From contig JABJCZ010000373.1 in assembly GCA_018668475.1 (NCBI GenBank), forward strand, positions 1-10,692: a stretch of DNA of 10,692 bases. The letters run 5' to 3'. Made by a program: the position numbers and the translations under genes. The notes beneath the pieces were generated by a model, which ran no database searches, had not been told where the DNA came from, and saw only the letters and a list, made by a program, of their open reading frames with translations. Below are positions 1 through 9,331 of the stretch, piece after piece. The stretch comes from Alphaproteobacteria bacterium (GTDB taxonomy: Bacteria; Pseudomonadota; Alphaproteobacteria; UBA828). Every line of letters begins with the position of its first letter. Position 1 is the stretch's first letter.

Positions 1-1595
1 ACTGGCGCTGGCACATGTACGACACGGTCAAAGGTTCAGACTGGCTCGGCGACCAGGATGCCATCGAGTTCATGTGCAAATCGGCGCCGCAGGCGGTGGT
101 CGAACTCGAACATTATGGCGTGCCGTTCTCGCGGACAGATGAAGGCAAGATCTATCAGCGCGCGTTCGGCGGCATGACAACCCACTACGGCGAAGGCCAG
201 GCGGTGCGCACTTGTGCGGCGGCAGATCGCACCGGCCACGCTATCCTGCATACGCTTTACCAGCAGTCGCTGCGCCACGATGCGGCGTTCTTCATTGAGT
301 ATTTTGGCCTCGACCTGATCATGGACGACGAGGGCGTCTGTCGCGGGGTGCTGGCCTGGAATCTCGATGACGGCACTATGCATGTGTTCCGGGCGCATAC
401 GGTGATCCTGGCGACCGGCGGATACGGGCGTGCGTTCTTCTCAGCCACATCTGCCCATACCTGCACCGGCGACGGCAACGCCATGGTGCTGCGGGCGGGC
501 CTGCCGTTGCAGGATATGGAATTCGTGCAGTTTCACCCGACCGGCATTTATGGGGCGGGCTGCCTGATCACCGAAGGCGTGCGTGGCGAAGGGGGCTACC
601 TGCTCAACTCCGAAGGTGAGCGCTTTATGGAGCGCTACGCACCGTCGGCCAAGGACCTGGCATCCCGCGATGTCGTATCGCGCTCCATGACCATGGAAAT
701 CCGCGATGGCCGTGGCGTTGGACCGGACGGCGACCACATCTTTCTGAAACTCGACCATTTGGGTGCCGACGTCTTGCACCAGCGCCTGCCGGGGATTACT
801 GAAACCGCCAAGATTTTTGCCGGTGTCGATGCGACCAAGGAGCCGATCCCCGTTATCCCGACCGTTCACTACAATATGGGCGGCGTGCCGGGGAACTATC
901 ACGGTGAAATGGTTACCCTCAAGGATGGCGAACCGAACCAGATTGTGCCGGGCCTGATGGCGGCAGGCGAAGCCGCCTGCGTCTCGGTGCATGGCGCCAA
1001 TCGTCTGGGCTCCAACTCGCTGCTCGACCTCGTCGTCTTCGGAAAGGCAGCTGCAGAGCGGGCTGCTGAAGTTGTCACCGCTGGCGCACCTCACAAGGCC
1101 CTGCCCGGCGATATTCTCGACAAGTCGTTTGGCTGGTTCGATCGTATGCGCAACGCGAGCGGGTCGGAGTCGACCGCTTCGATCCGCCTGGAAATGCAGC
1201 GCGCAATGCAGACTCATGCCGGCGTGTTCCGCACCGGCGACGTTATGCGTGAAGGTGAGACCAAGCTTGAATCCGTCTGGCAGAAATTCCGGGGCGGCCT
1301 CGGCATTTCCGACCGCTCGCTGATCTGGAATTCTGATCTGGTGGAGACCATTGAGCTCGACAACCTGTTGCGCCAGGCATCCGTTACGTTGGCAGGTGCA
1401 GTTAATCGCGAAGAGAGCCGCGGCGCCCACGCGCGGGAGGATTTTCCCGATCGTGATGACGACAAATGGATGAAGCACACCGTCGCCTGGCTTGATGACG
1501 ATGGCAAAAAGGTGACCCTCGACTACCGGCCTGTGCACATGCAGACGCTGTCGAATGAAATTGAAACGATCCCGCCGAAGGCGCGGGTCTACTAG
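1..1595 (+). CDS. sdhA: Succinate dehydrogenase flavoprotein subunit (5' truncated)
   Basis: This is the catalytic subunit of respiratory complex II, which oxidises succinate to fumarate on FAD and passes electrons to SdhB at the cytoplasmic membrane. The frame is open from base 3 (W-R-W-H before the first Met at 15), so that Met is internal. About 530 codons are visible; family members have roughly 590-600, so some 60-70 N-terminal residues are missing, including the GxGxxG dinucleotide fold and the FAD-linked histidine. The substrate-site residues are present: His in FHPTG (codon 534-536), the catalytic Arg in LASRDVVSR (666-668), His in PTVHYNMGG (867-869) and Arg in GANRLGSNS (1002-1004). 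The C-terminus ends in the conserved KWMKHT...LDYRPVH region. Stop TAG is at 1593-1595. sdhB follows after 18 nt, so co-transcription is expected. sdhC and sdhD probably lie just upstream. Confidence 0.97.
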   Translation, partial: WRWHMYDTVKGSDWLGDQDAIEFMCKSAPQAVVELEHYGVPFSRTDEGKIYQRAFGGMTTHYGEGQAVRTCAAADRTGHAILHTLYQQSLRHDAAFFIEYFGLDLIMDDEGVCRGVLAWNLDDGTMHVFRAHTVILATGGYGRAFFSATSAHTCTGDGNAMVLRAGLPLQDMEFVQFHPTGIYGAGCLITEGVRGEGGYLLNSEGERFMERYAPSAKDLASRDVVSRSMTMEIRDGRGVGPDGDHIFLKLDHLGADVLHQRLPGITETAKIFAGVDATKEPIPVIPTVHYNMGGVPGNYHGEMVTLKDGEPNQIVPGLMAAGEAACVSVHGANRLGSNSLLDLVVFGKAAAERAAEVVTAGAPHKALPGDILDKSFGWFDRMRNASGSESTASIRLEMQRAMQTHAGVFRTGDVMREGETKLESVWQKFRGGLGISDRSLIWNSDLVETIELDNLLRQASVTLAGAVNREESRGAHAREDFPDRDDDKWMKHTVAWLDDDGKKVTLDYRPVHMQTLSNEIETIPPKARVY

Positions 1596-1598
1596 GCC

Positions 1599-1604
1599 GG
1601 AGGG
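1599..1604 (+). promoter_or_regulatory. Ribosome binding site of sdhB
   Basis: GGAGGG lies in the 18-nt gap after the sdhA stop, nine bases before the ATG at 1614. It is the strongest Shine-Dalgarno match in the window and fixes the sdhB start. Confidence 0.75.
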
Positions 1605-1613
1605 AACAAACGC

Positions 1614-2393
1614 ATGGCTGAATTTGCCCTGCCCAAGAATTCCAAAGTCGGAAAAGGCCCGCATCACAAGGCGCCAGAGGGCGCCGGGAATACGCGGCGC
1701 TTCAAGATCTATCGCTATGACCCGGATAGCGCCGGCAACCCGCGCACCGAGACCTACGACGTCGATATGGACACGTGCGGGCCGATGGTGCTCGACGCGC
1801 TGATCAAGATCAAAAACGAGATGGACGCGACCCTCACGTTCCGACGCTCGTGCCGCGAGGGCATTTGTGGCTCCTGCGCGATGAATATTGACGGGACCAA
1901 CACGCTGGCCTGCACCAAGCCCATCGAGGATGCCCGCGGCGAGGTCAAAGTCTACCCACTGCCGCATCTACCGGTGATCAAGGACCTGGTGCCTGATCTC
2001 TCGACCTTCTATGCGCAATATACCTCAATCAAGCCGTGGCTGCAGGCTGACACACCGGCACCTGCCAGCACCGAACGGCTGCAAAGCCCGGAAGACCGCG
2101 AGAAGCTGGATGGGCTCTATGAGTGCATCCTGTGTGCCTGCTGTTCCACGAGCTGCCCGAGCTATTGGTGGAACGGTGACCGCTATCTTGGCCCGGCCAT
2201 TCTGCTCCAGGCCTACCGCTGGCTGGTTGACAGCCGCGACGAAGCGACGGGCGAACGGCTTGACGCTATGGAAGATCCCTTCAAGCTATACCGGTGCCAT
2301 ACCATCATGAACTGCACACGGACCTGCCCGAAGAACCTAAACCCGGCCAAGGCCATCGGTGAGATCAAGAAAATGATGGTGGCTCGTCGCTAA
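1614..2393 (+). CDS. sdhB: Succinate dehydrogenase iron-sulfur subunit
   Basis: This subunit carries electrons from SdhA FAD through three Fe-S clusters to ubiquinone. It has 259 residues, slightly longer than the E. coli form because of an N-terminal extension of about 25 residues (rich in K, G, P), as in alphaproteobacterial and mitochondrial homologues. The 2Fe-2S ligands are C80, C85, C88 and C100 in the [10 protein letters not shown]...LAC ferredoxin domain. The C-terminal domain has [13 protein letters not shown]171, C174, C177 with C238 suit the 4Fe-4S cluster, and C181, C228, C234 the 3Fe-4S cluster. W186 in SYWWNGD corresponds to the quinone-site Trp of the family. No cluster ligand is missing. 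The start at 1614 is backed by GGAGGG nine bases upstream. Stop TAA is at 2391-2393. Confidence 0.97.
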   Translation: MAEFALPKNSKVGKGPHHKAPEGAGNTRRFKIYRYDPDSAGNPRTETYDVDMDTCGPMVLDALIKIKNEMDATLTFRRSCREGICGSCAMNIDGTNTLACTKPIEDARGEVKVYPLPHLPVIKDLVPDLSTFYAQYTSIKPWLQADTPAPASTERLQSPEDREKLDGLYECILCACCSTSCPSYWWNGDRYLGPAILLQAYRWLVDSRDEATGERLDAMEDPFKLYRCHTIMNCTRTCPKNLNPAKAIGEIKKMMVARR

Positions 2394-2397
2394 CCAA

Positions 2398-2427
2398 GGG
2401 CATAGCTCAATGGTATTCGATTTGCCT
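2398..2427 (+). other. tRNA-like remnant at the sdhB/SIMPL junction (tentative)
   Basis: GGGCATAGCTCAATGGTA (2398-2415) reads like the acceptor 3'-portion, U8-A9, D-stem 5' strand and D-loop of a bacterial tRNA; from memory it is closest to glycine tRNAs. It is followed at once by TTCGATT (2416-2422), a T-loop consensus, and by TGCCT (2423-2427). Two pairings fit: GGTA 2412-2415 with TGCC 2423-2426 closes a 7-nt T-loop, and GGGCA 2398-2402 can pair with 2423-2427 as an acceptor stem with one G-U. The anticodon arm is absent, so this is not a functional tRNA. It could be a deletion remnant or chance. It overlaps the putative start of the next gene at 2410. Confidence 0.3.
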
Positions 2428-3189
2428 GTACATGTGCACGAGATGACCAGACGCCTGTTTAATGGGGCCGCCCTTGTGGCGGCCCTTGGCCTTTGTATAG
2501 CAGTTACAGGTATCCCTGGCGCCGTTGCAGAAGATGGCACGGGCCATCACAAGCGCGGCCAGCGGACACCCCATGTGCAGGTTCAAGGCGTCGGCACGTC
2601 ACAAGCGGTGCCCGACATCGCGATGATCGGGGCCGGCGTTGTCACCGTTTCGAAATCCGCCGGTGACGCCATGGCCAGAAACAACACCCGCATGGTGGCT
2701 GTGCTGGCGGCTGCAAAAGCCGCTGGTATTGCTACAAACGATGTGCAGACCAGTGCGTTGCGCCTCACCCCACGCACCGATACGCGCCAGGGCGGGCAGG
2801 ACCGCATGCCCAATGTGGTCGGCTATCGCGCCGAAAACCGGGCGCGAATTACCGCTCGCGACCTCCCCGGCCTGGGCCGTTTGCTTGATGCCCTCGTCGC
2901 CGTCGGCGCGAATGTGCTCAACGGCCCGCATTTCGGCCTGACCGACCCCAACGCTGCTCGCGATGCCGCACGGCGCCTGGCATTTGCCGATGCCCGGCGT
3001 CGGGCCTCGCTTTATGCCGCCGAGGCCGGGCGAACGCTCGGCCCGGTCATCATGGTCACAGAGGATGGTGGCGGGCCCGGGCGCCCGCAGGGCCGGGTCA
3101 TGATGCTGGGCGCCGAATCCGCGCCAATTGCCCCCGGTGAACTCGAATTCACCGCCCGCGTTATGGTGCGATTCAAATTGTTACCCTGA
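2410..3189 (+). CDS. Exported SIMPL-domain (DUF541, YggE-like) protein
   Basis: This 259-residue protein belongs to the SIMPL/DUF541 family, whose bacterial members (E. coli YggE, Brucella BP26) are periplasmic or outer-membrane-associated, form oligomers, and have no agreed biochemical role; YggE is linked to oxidative-stress protection. A hydrophobic segment (about residues 18-39, GAALVAALGLCIAVTG) ends in AVA-ED, a signal-peptidase I type site near residue 40. The SIMPL fold follows: VQGVGTSQAVPDIA (57-71), a Met/Ala-rich helix (about 85-106), DVQTSALRLTP (111-121), VVGYRAENRARI (136-147), and C-terminal FTARVMVRFKL (247-257). The start is uncertain. ATG 2410 has AAGGG (2396-2400) at good spacing. 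ATG 2443 gives the more usual signal peptide (MTRRLF...) but has only a weak ribosome site. The gene starts 16 nt after sdhB and is probably co-transcribed. It is the one non-TCA gene in the block. Confidence 0.88.
   Translation: MVFDLPVHVHEMTRRLFNGAALVAALGLCIAVTGIPGAVAEDGTGHHKRGQRTPHVQVQGVGTSQAVPDIAMIGAGVVTVSKSAGDAMARNNTRMVAVLAAAKAAGIATNDVQTSALRLTPRTDTRQGGQDRMPNVVGYRAENRARITARDLPGLGRLLDALVAVGANVLNGPHFGLTDPNAARDAARRLAFADARRRASLYAAEAGRTLGPVIMVTEDGGGPGRPQGRVMMLGAESAPIAPGELEFTARVMVRFKLLP
2464..2486 (+). repeat. GC-rich inverted repeat within the signal-peptide codons
   Basis: GGGCCGCC (2465-2472) and GGCGGCCC (2478-2485) are perfect 8-bp complements around the loop CTTGT, with an extra G-U closing pair (2464/2486). 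The bases after it (TTGGCCTTTG) are only weakly T-rich, so it is not a convincing rho-independent terminator. It lies in the signal-peptide codons (AALVAALG) of the SIMPL gene, so Ala/Leu codon repetition may explain it. Confidence 0.55.
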
Positions 3190-3210
3190 ATTATCCCTGA
3201 CCCCGGTTGA

Positions 3211-4233
<1,023 letters not shown>

Positions 4234-4269
4234 GGCTCACCCATTCACGCAATTGTGGCGGCGGGTCGG

Positions 4270-4297
4270 TTGCACCTGTGTGCTCGGGTGTTATAAG
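4270..4297 (+). promoter_or_regulatory. Candidate sigma70-type promoter for sucCDAB
   Basis: In the 111-nt gap between mdh and sucC, TTGCAC (4270-4275) and TATAAG (4292-4297) are separated by 16 nt. The -10 element matches five of six consensus bases; the -35 keeps only the TTG core. Transcription would start near 4304, about 40 nt before the sucC ATG. No rho-independent terminator is seen after mdh, so this would be an internal promoter rather than a strict operon boundary. The call rests on the motif and spacing only. Confidence 0.4.
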
Positions 4298-4344
4298 TCG
4301 CCTCGTGTCCCCGGCTGCCCTGCAAAGGTATCGGTAACCAACAC

Positions 4345-5514
4345 ATGAATATTCATGAATACCAGGCCAAGCGCCTGCTCTCTGAACATGGCGTTCCTGT
4401 CCCCCGCGGTGTTGCAGTGCTATCACCGGACGACATCAAGGCAGCGATAGACAACGTTGGTGGGCCCGTGTGGGTGGTCAAGGCACAGATTCATGCTGGT
4501 GGCCGTGGCAAGGCAGGCGGCGTCAAAGTGTGCACAAGCGCCGAGCAGGCGACCGCCGAAGCCGAAGCCATGTTCGGCAAGGTGCTGGTGACCCATCAGA
4601 CCGGGCCAGAAGGCAAAGAGGTCGGTCGGATATATATCGAAGAAGGTTGCGACATCGCGACCGAGCTATACCTCGGCGCCGTGCTCGACCGGGCCACCGG
4701 GCGAGTTGCCATCATGGCCTCCCGCGAAGGCGGCGTGGAGATCGAGGAAGTTGCGGCCAACTCACCCGAGAAAATTATCACCGTGGCGATTGACCCGGCG
4801 TCAGGCTATCAACAGTTCCATGGCCGCCGGCTCGCCTTCGGGCTCGGGCTCGAAGGCAAGGCGGTCAAGGCCTGCGTCAGCTTTGCCGCAAAAATATATG
4901 ATGCCGTTGTTGCAAGCGATGCCAGTCTTCTGGAAATCAATCCGCTGGTGCTGACCGGTGCTGGCGACATGCTGGCGCTCGATGCCAAGATGAATTTTGA
5001 CGACAACGCCCTCTACCGCCACCCCGAAATTGTGGCGCTTCAGGACGAGTCGGAAGAAGACCCGGCCGAGCTTGAGGCCGCGAAGCACGACCTCAGCTAC
5101 ATCAAGCTCGACGGCACAATCGGCTGCATGGTGAACGGCGCCGGCCTGGCCATGGCGACCATGGATATTATCAAGCTGCGCGGCGGTGAGCCCGCAAACT
5201 TTCTCGATGTTGGCGGTGGCGCCACTCGCGAGAAGGTCACCGAAGCCTTCAAGATCATCCTGTCGGACAAGAACGTGAACGGCATTCTGGTGAATATTTT
5301 TGGCGGTATCATGCGCTGCGACGTCATTGCAGAGGGCATTATTTCGGCTGCCAAGGAGATCAGCATCGACGTGCCGCTGGTTGTACGGCTGGAAGGTACC
5401 AACGTGGATCAGGGCAAGGCGCTGCTTGCAGAATCAGATGTCGACATTATTTCGGCTGACGATTTGGGAGACGCAGCGGTCAAGATTGTAGCGGCAACCG
5501 GGGGGGCAAGCTGA
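4345..5514 (+). CDS. sucC: Succinyl-CoA synthetase (ADP/GDP-forming) beta subunit
   Basis: With SucD this subunit converts succinyl-CoA, Pi and NDP to succinate, CoA and NTP. It holds the nucleotide and succinate sites. The 389 residues are the normal family length. It begins [12 protein letters not shown], followed by an ATP-grasp domain with [16 protein letters not shown] (44-59). Mg-nucleotide ligands N199 (LLEINPLV) and D213 ([10 protein letters not shown]) are present. The C-terminal CoA-ligase domain has [11 protein letters not shown] (260-270), FLDVGGGA (286-293) and [17 protein letters not shown] (316-332). Whether it prefers ATP or GTP cannot be read from the sequence. The ribosome site is poor (GGTAA at 4333-4337; a better AAAGG is about 16 nt from the ATG), yet the N-terminus is unambiguous. 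A run of seven Gs (5500-5506) lies four codons before the stop. The stop overlaps the sucD start. Confidence 0.97.
   Translation: MNIHEYQAKRLLSEHGVPVPRGVAVLSPDDIKAAIDNVGGPVWVVKAQIHAGGRGKAGGVKVCTSAEQATAEAEAMFGKVLVTHQTGPEGKEVGRIYIEEGCDIATELYLGAVLDRATGRVAIMASREGGVEIEEVAANSPEKIITVAIDPASGYQQFHGRRLAFGLGLEGKAVKACVSFAAKIYDAVVASDASLLEINPLVLTGAGDMLALDAKMNFDDNALYRHPEIVALQDESEEDPAELEAAKHDLSYIKLDGTIGCMVNGAGLAMATMDIIKLRGGEPANFLDVGGGATREKVTEAFKIILSDKNVNGILVNIFGGIMRCDVIAEGIISAAKEISIDVPLVVRLEGTNVDQGKALLAESDVDIISADDLGDAAVKIVAATGGAS
5500..5506 (+). other. G7 homopolymer at the end of sucC
   Basis: Seven consecutive Gs encode T-G-G-A near the SucC C-terminus. The run ends seven bases before the sucD ATG, so it may serve as a Shine-Dalgarno-like site for sucD. 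It is also a potential slippage site: a -1 shift, or one extra G, leads into the sucD frame with no stop in between (GGC AAG CTG ATG). Confidence 0.6.
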
Positions 5515-6389
5515 TGGCGGTTCTCGTAGACAATCAGACCCGCGTGATCTGCCAGGGCTTTACCGGCTCGCAGGGCACATTTCATTCGGAACAGGCCATT
5601 GCCTATGGCACGCAGATGGTTGGTGGCGTGACTCCCGGCAAGGGCGGCGGCACACACCTCGACTTGCCGATTTTCGATACCGTTGGCGAAGCTGTAGAGC
5701 GGGTCAATGCAAATGCCAGCGTTATCTTTGTGCCTCCGCCGTTTGCGGCTGACGCCATTCTGGAAGCCATTGATGCCGAAATGCCACTGATTATCTGCAT
5801 CACGGAGGGCATTCCGGTGCTCGACATGGTGAAGGTCAAGCGCGCGTTGACGGGCTCGAAGAGCCGCCTGGTCGGCCCCAATTGCCCCGGCGTGATTACA
5901 CCGGATGCCTGCAAGATCGGTATTATGCCCGGCCATATCCATCGTCGGGGGCGCATTGGTATCGTTTCGCGCTCTGGCACGCTGACGTACGAGGCCGTTG
6001 GCCAGACCACCGCCGCCGGCCTCGGCCAGTCGACCTGTATCGGTATCGGCGGCGATCCGGTCAATGGGACAAATTTTGTAGATTGTCTCTCGCTCTTCCT
6101 CGAGGACGACGAGACCGACGCGATTATCATGATCGGCGAGATCGGTGGCACCGCAGAGGAAGAAGGCGCAGAATTTCTCAAGTCACATAATATTAAGAAG
6201 CCTGTGGTTGGATTCATTGCAGGTCTAACTGCCCCTCCCGGACGGCGCATGGGTCATGCTGGCGCAATCATCTCGGGTGGCAAGGGTGGTGCCGAAGATA
6301 AAATCGAGGCAATGAAAAGCGCGGGCGTAACGGTAACCGATTCACCGGCGGCTCTCGGCACGACAATGGTGGAGCTGCTGAAGGGTTAG
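5514..6389 (+). CDS. sucD: Succinyl-CoA synthetase (ADP/GDP-forming) alpha subunit
   Basis: This subunit binds CoA and carries the histidine that is transiently phosphorylated. It has 291 residues, the usual size. The N-terminal CoA-binding Rossmann domain shows [17 protein letters not shown] (13-29), GGVTPGKGG (37-45) and [11 protein letters not shown] (120-130), where Cys124 contacts CoA. The ligase domain has [15 protein letters not shown] (146-160), [12 protein letters not shown] (177-188) and [12 protein letters not shown] (206-217), whose Glu209 is expected to contact the active histidine. [12 protein letters not shown] (241-252) gives the phospho-acceptor His248. The ATG shares its A with the TGA of sucC, so translational coupling and equal subunit supply are likely. 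Stop TAG is at 6387-6389, 38 nt before sucA. Confidence 0.97.
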   Translation: MAVLVDNQTRVICQGFTGSQGTFHSEQAIAYGTQMVGGVTPGKGGGTHLDLPIFDTVGEAVERVNANASVIFVPPPFAADAILEAIDAEMPLIICITEGIPVLDMVKVKRALTGSKSRLVGPNCPGVITPDACKIGIMPGHIHRRGRIGIVSRSGTLTYEAVGQTTAAGLGQSTCIGIGGDPVNGTNFVDCLSLFLEDDETDAIIMIGEIGGTAEEEGAEFLKSHNIKKPVVGFIAGLTAPPGRRMGHAGAIISGGKGGAEDKIEAMKSAGVTVTDSPAALGTTMVELLKG

Positions 6390-6427
6390 ACCCCGGCACT
6401 GATTATCGCCCGGTCGCGACAGGCAAA

Positions 6428-9325
6428 ATGGCGCATCCTCTGGAAGAAACATCTTTCCTCTTCGGAACGAACTCTCCGTTCATCGAAGGACTGTACGTCC
6501 GCTATCTCGAAGATCCGGCGGCCGTTGATGATGACTGGCGCAGTTTTTTTGACGGTATCAGTGCCGGCGAGGATCGCCGCGAGGCCCTGAGCCGGGAAGA
6601 GAAAGAAACCGCTGCCCGAAAACCCGTCACGCACCAGCCCAGCGCGCAGCAACCTGTTAATGGCACGCCCAACGCTGCCACGCCTGCGGGAACGCCCGGC
6701 GAAGGCGTTCCCGCAGCAACGCTGGATTCCATCCGCGCGCTGATGATGATCCGCGCCTATCGCGTGCGCGGGCATTTGATTGCCAGCCTCGACCCGCTCG
6801 GCCTTGAGGGTGAAAAGCACCACCCCGAGCTTGACCCGCTCTCCTATGGGTTTTCCGACAACGACTACGACCGGCCGATTTTTGTCGATGGCGTCCTCGG
6901 GCTGCAATGGGCGACGCTCCGCGAAATGCTCACTGTGGTTAAACAGACCTATTGTGGGCGTATCGGCGTCGAGTTCATGCATATTCAGGAACCCAATGAG
7001 AAAACGTGGATTCAGCTGGCAGTGGAAAGCAGCCGCAATCAGCCCAGTCTGAGCAAGGGCGAGAAGCTGTCGATCCTGCGCGACCTTGATGAGGCTGAAG
7101 GCTTCGAGCGGTTTGTCGACATAAAATATAAAGGGGCCAAGCGGTTTTCGCTGGAAGGCTCAGAGAGCGTTGTGCCCGCGCTAGAAACCATCATCGACCG
7201 GTCAACCGGCAGTGGCGTTGAAGAAATTGTCATCGGCATGGCCCATCGCGGCCGGCTGAACGTGTTGACCAGCATCATGGGAAAGTCCTATGCGGCGGTG
7301 TTCAGTGAGTTTCAGGGTGCGACCGGCGAGCCCGACGAGGTCCATGGCTCCGGCGATGTGAAGTATCACCTTGGTGCCTCGGCGGATCGCGAGTTCGAAG
7401 ATGGACGCAAGGTCCATATCTCATTGACCCCCAATCCCTCTCATCTTGAGGCCGTCAACCCGGTGGTACTGGGCAAGGTGCGGGCCAAGCAAACTATGTC
7501 CCATGGCACCGATTCAGGTGACGCAGCCGACACCGCTGACCGGCTGCGGGTAATGGGCATTCTGCTGCACGGCGATGCGGCCTTTGCCGGCCAAGGGTTG
7601 GTTTCGGAAACGTTTGAACTGTCGGCGCTGCGCGGCTATCGCACCTGTGGCACCGTGCATATCGTGATCAATAACCAAATTGGCTTTACCACCAACCCCA
7701 GCCATGCGCGTTCCTCACCCTACTGTTCAGACATCGCAAAATCGGTGCAAGCACCAATCTTCCATGTAAATGGCGACGACCCTGAGGCCGTCGTACACGT
7801 GTGTCGGCTGGCGGTGGATTATCGCCAGAAATTCAGCCGCGACGTTGTGGTCGATATTTTCTGCTACCGCCGCCACGGCCACAACGAAACCGATGAGCCG
7901 GCGTTTACGCAGCCCATCATGTATCGGGCGATCCGCGACCTGGCGACAACCCGCCAGCAGTACACCGAGCAACTGATCAATGAGGGCGTGCTGTCTGCCA
8001 CAGAAGCTGACCAGATCATTGTTGATTTCCGTGAGCGGCTGGAGGCTGAACTGGAGGCCTCAAAGGACTATTGCCCAAACAGGGCCGACTGGCTGCAGGG
8101 CGACTGGGCTGGCATGGAGGCGCCGCCAACAGAGTATCGACCAGGGGAAACGGCGGTATCGCTGGAGGTCCTGAATGAGGTGAGCGAAGCCTTGTGCCGG
8201 GTGCCAGATACTTTCAATCTGCACCCTCGCCTCAAGCGCTTGCTTGGCAACAAGCAGCAGGTGCTGCAATCGGGCAAGGATATTGACTGGGCGACCGGCG
8301 AAGCGCTGGCATTCGGCACCTTGCTGATGGACGGCAACCGGGTTCGATTATCCGGCCAGGACGTAAGCCGCGGCACCTTCTCACAGCGTCACGCCGCCTT
8401 CTTCGACCAGGAGACAGAAGAGCGCTACATCCCGATGAACCACGTGTGCAATGATCAGGCGGAACTGGAGCTGATCGACAGCATGCTCTCGGAAGCTGGC
8501 GTATTGGGATACGAATACGGGTTTTCCATCGCCGACCCCAAGTCGCTCGTTCTGTGGGAAGCACAGTTTGGTGATTTCGCCAATGGCGCCCAGATGATTA
8601 TCGACCAGTTCATCGCACCGGGCGAAATGAAATGGCTGCGCATGTCGGGGCTCGTCATGCTGTTGCCCCATGGGTACGAAGGCCAAGGACCGGAGCATTC
8701 GTCTGCCCGGCTTGAACGCTATCTGCAGCTCTTTGCCGAAGACAATATCCAGGTTGCCAACTGCTCAACTCCGGCCAATTTCTTCCACGTCCTCCGCCGG
8801 CAGATGCGGCGCAACTTCCGCAAGCCCCTCATCGTCATGTCGCCAAAATCGCTGTTGCGACACAAGCTATGTGTCTCACAAATGGTGGACTTCGGGCCGG
8901 GCACCAATTTTCACCGGGTAATCGGTGAGACAGGGTCCATCACCAGCAACGACAAGGTGCGCCGTGTCGTGTTGTGCTCCGGCAAGGTGTATTATGACCT
9001 GCTCGAAGCGCGCACCGAAAAAGGCATCGACGATGTGGCGCTGATCCGGGTGGAGCAGATTGCGCCCTTCCCCAATAAGAGCCTGACAGTTGAATTCGCC
9101 AAATACCCCAATGCGGATGTAGTCTGGTGTCAGGAAGAGCCGAAAAATATGGGGGCCTGGACGTTCGTGGCGCCGCGTATCGAGGATGTGCTCGCAGGTC
9201 TTGATGGCAAATCGTCCCGACCCATTTATACCGGACGTGTTGAATCCGCCTCGACGGCGACAGGCTTCTTCAAAGTGCATATGCGCGAGCAAAACCACCT
9301 CGTGGCCACGGCGCTCGGCGCCTGA
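6428..9325 (+). CDS. sucA: 2-oxoglutarate dehydrogenase E1 component
   Basis: This thiamine-diphosphate enzyme decarboxylates 2-oxoglutarate and transfers the succinyl group to the lipoyl arm of SucB. It has 965 residues, somewhat longer than E. coli SucA (about 930); the extra length is mostly a Pro/Ala/Thr-rich linker (about residues 55-98). The N-terminal segment (1-45, with [15 protein letters not shown]) is the part that docks E1o on E2 in this family. The core has [10 protein letters not shown] with His273, [14 protein letters not shown], the ThDP/Mg signature GDAAFAGQG (382-390) with NNQIGF (415-420), [15 protein letters not shown] (479-493), a transketolase-like domain with [12 protein letters not shown] (711-722), and [27 protein letters not shown] (901-911) marks the C-terminal domain. 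The ribosome site (AGG, 6421-6423) is weak and close, but the N-terminus fits the family. A perfect inverted repeat lies in the linker codons. Confidence 0.97.
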   Translation: MAHPLEETSFLFGTNSPFIEGLYVRYLEDPAAVDDDWRSFFDGISAGEDRREALSREEKETAARKPVTHQPSAQQPVNGTPNAATPAGTPGEGVPAATLDSIRALMMIRAYRVRGHLIASLDPLGLEGEKHHPELDPLSYGFSDNDYDRPIFVDGVLGLQWATLREMLTVVKQTYCGRIGVEFMHIQEPNEKTWIQLAVESSRNQPSLSKGEKLSILRDLDEAEGFERFVDIKYKGAKRFSLEGSESVVPALETIIDRSTGSGVEEIVIGMAHRGRLNVLTSIMGKSYAAVFSEFQGATGEPDEVHGSGDVKYHLGASADREFEDGRKVHISLTPNPSHLEAVNPVVLGKVRAKQTMSHGTDSGDAADTADRLRVMGILLHGDAAFAGQGLVSETFELSALRGYRTCGTVHIVINNQIGFTTNPSHARSSPYCSDIAKSVQAPIFHVNGDDPEAVVHVCRLAVDYRQKFSRDVVVDIFCYRRHGHNETDEPAFTQPIMYRAIRDLATTRQQYTEQLINEGVLSATEADQIIVDFRERLEAELEASKDYCPNRADWLQGDWAGMEAPPTEYRPGETAVSLEVLNEVSEALCRVPDTFNLHPRLKRLLGNKQQVLQSGKDIDWATGEALAFGTLLMDGNRVRLSGQDVSRGTFSQRHAAFFDQETEERYIPMNHVCNDQAELELIDSMLSEAGVLGYEYGFSIADPKSLVLWEAQFGDFANGAQMIIDQFIAPGEMKWLRMSGLVMLLPHGYEGQGPEHSSARLERYLQLFAEDNIQVANCSTPANFFHVLRRQMRRNFRKPLIVMSPKSLLRHKLCVSQMVDFGPGTNFHRVIGETGSITSNDKVRRVVLCSGKVYYDLLEARTEKGIDDVALIRVEQIAPFPNKSLTVEFAKYPNADVVWCQEEPKNMGAWTFVAPRIEDVLAGLDGKSSRPIYTGRVESASTATGFFKVHMREQNHLVATALGA
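6684..6716 (+). repeat. Perfect 13-bp inverted repeat inside the sucA linker
   Basis: CTGCGGGAACGCC (6684-6696) and GGCGTTCCCGCAG (6704-6716) are exact reverse complements around the 7-nt loop CGGCGAA. No T-run follows, so it is not a terminator. It encodes part of the Pro/Ala/Gly/Thr-rich stretch between the E1 N-terminal docking segment and the first conserved domain (about residues 86-97), where an insertion would do least harm. In mRNA it would form a strong hairpin about 260-290 nt into the gene. Confidence 0.75.
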
Positions 9326-9331
9326 CCTCAC

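Noticed and set aside
441..1967. Long open frame on the - strand (508 codons) across sdhA and the start of sdhB
   Set aside because: It is antisense to clearly conserved enzymes, runs through the gene boundary, and shows no recognisable domain. It is a composition effect of GC-rich codons.
2497..2505. Possible lipobox cysteine (LGLC) in the SIMPL signal peptide
   Set aside because: The residue before Cys is Leu, not Gly/Ala/Ser, and the hydrophobic stretch continues past it to an AVA-ED type I site.
3071..3088. GCGGGC-CCGGGC-GCCCGC hairpin-like sequence in the SIMPL gene
   Set aside because: It encodes a Gly/Pro/Arg turn in GC-rich sequence, has no T-run, and such short GC palindromes are expected at this composition.
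4345..4356. 12-nt perfect palindrome ATGAATATTCAT over the sucC start codon
   Set aside because: It is fully explained by codons for the conserved MNIHE start, has no loop for a stable hairpin, and is short.
5603..6250. Minus-strand open frame of 215 codons inside sucD
   Set aside because: It mirrors sucD codons, with no start context or domain; sucD motifs on the + strand are complete.
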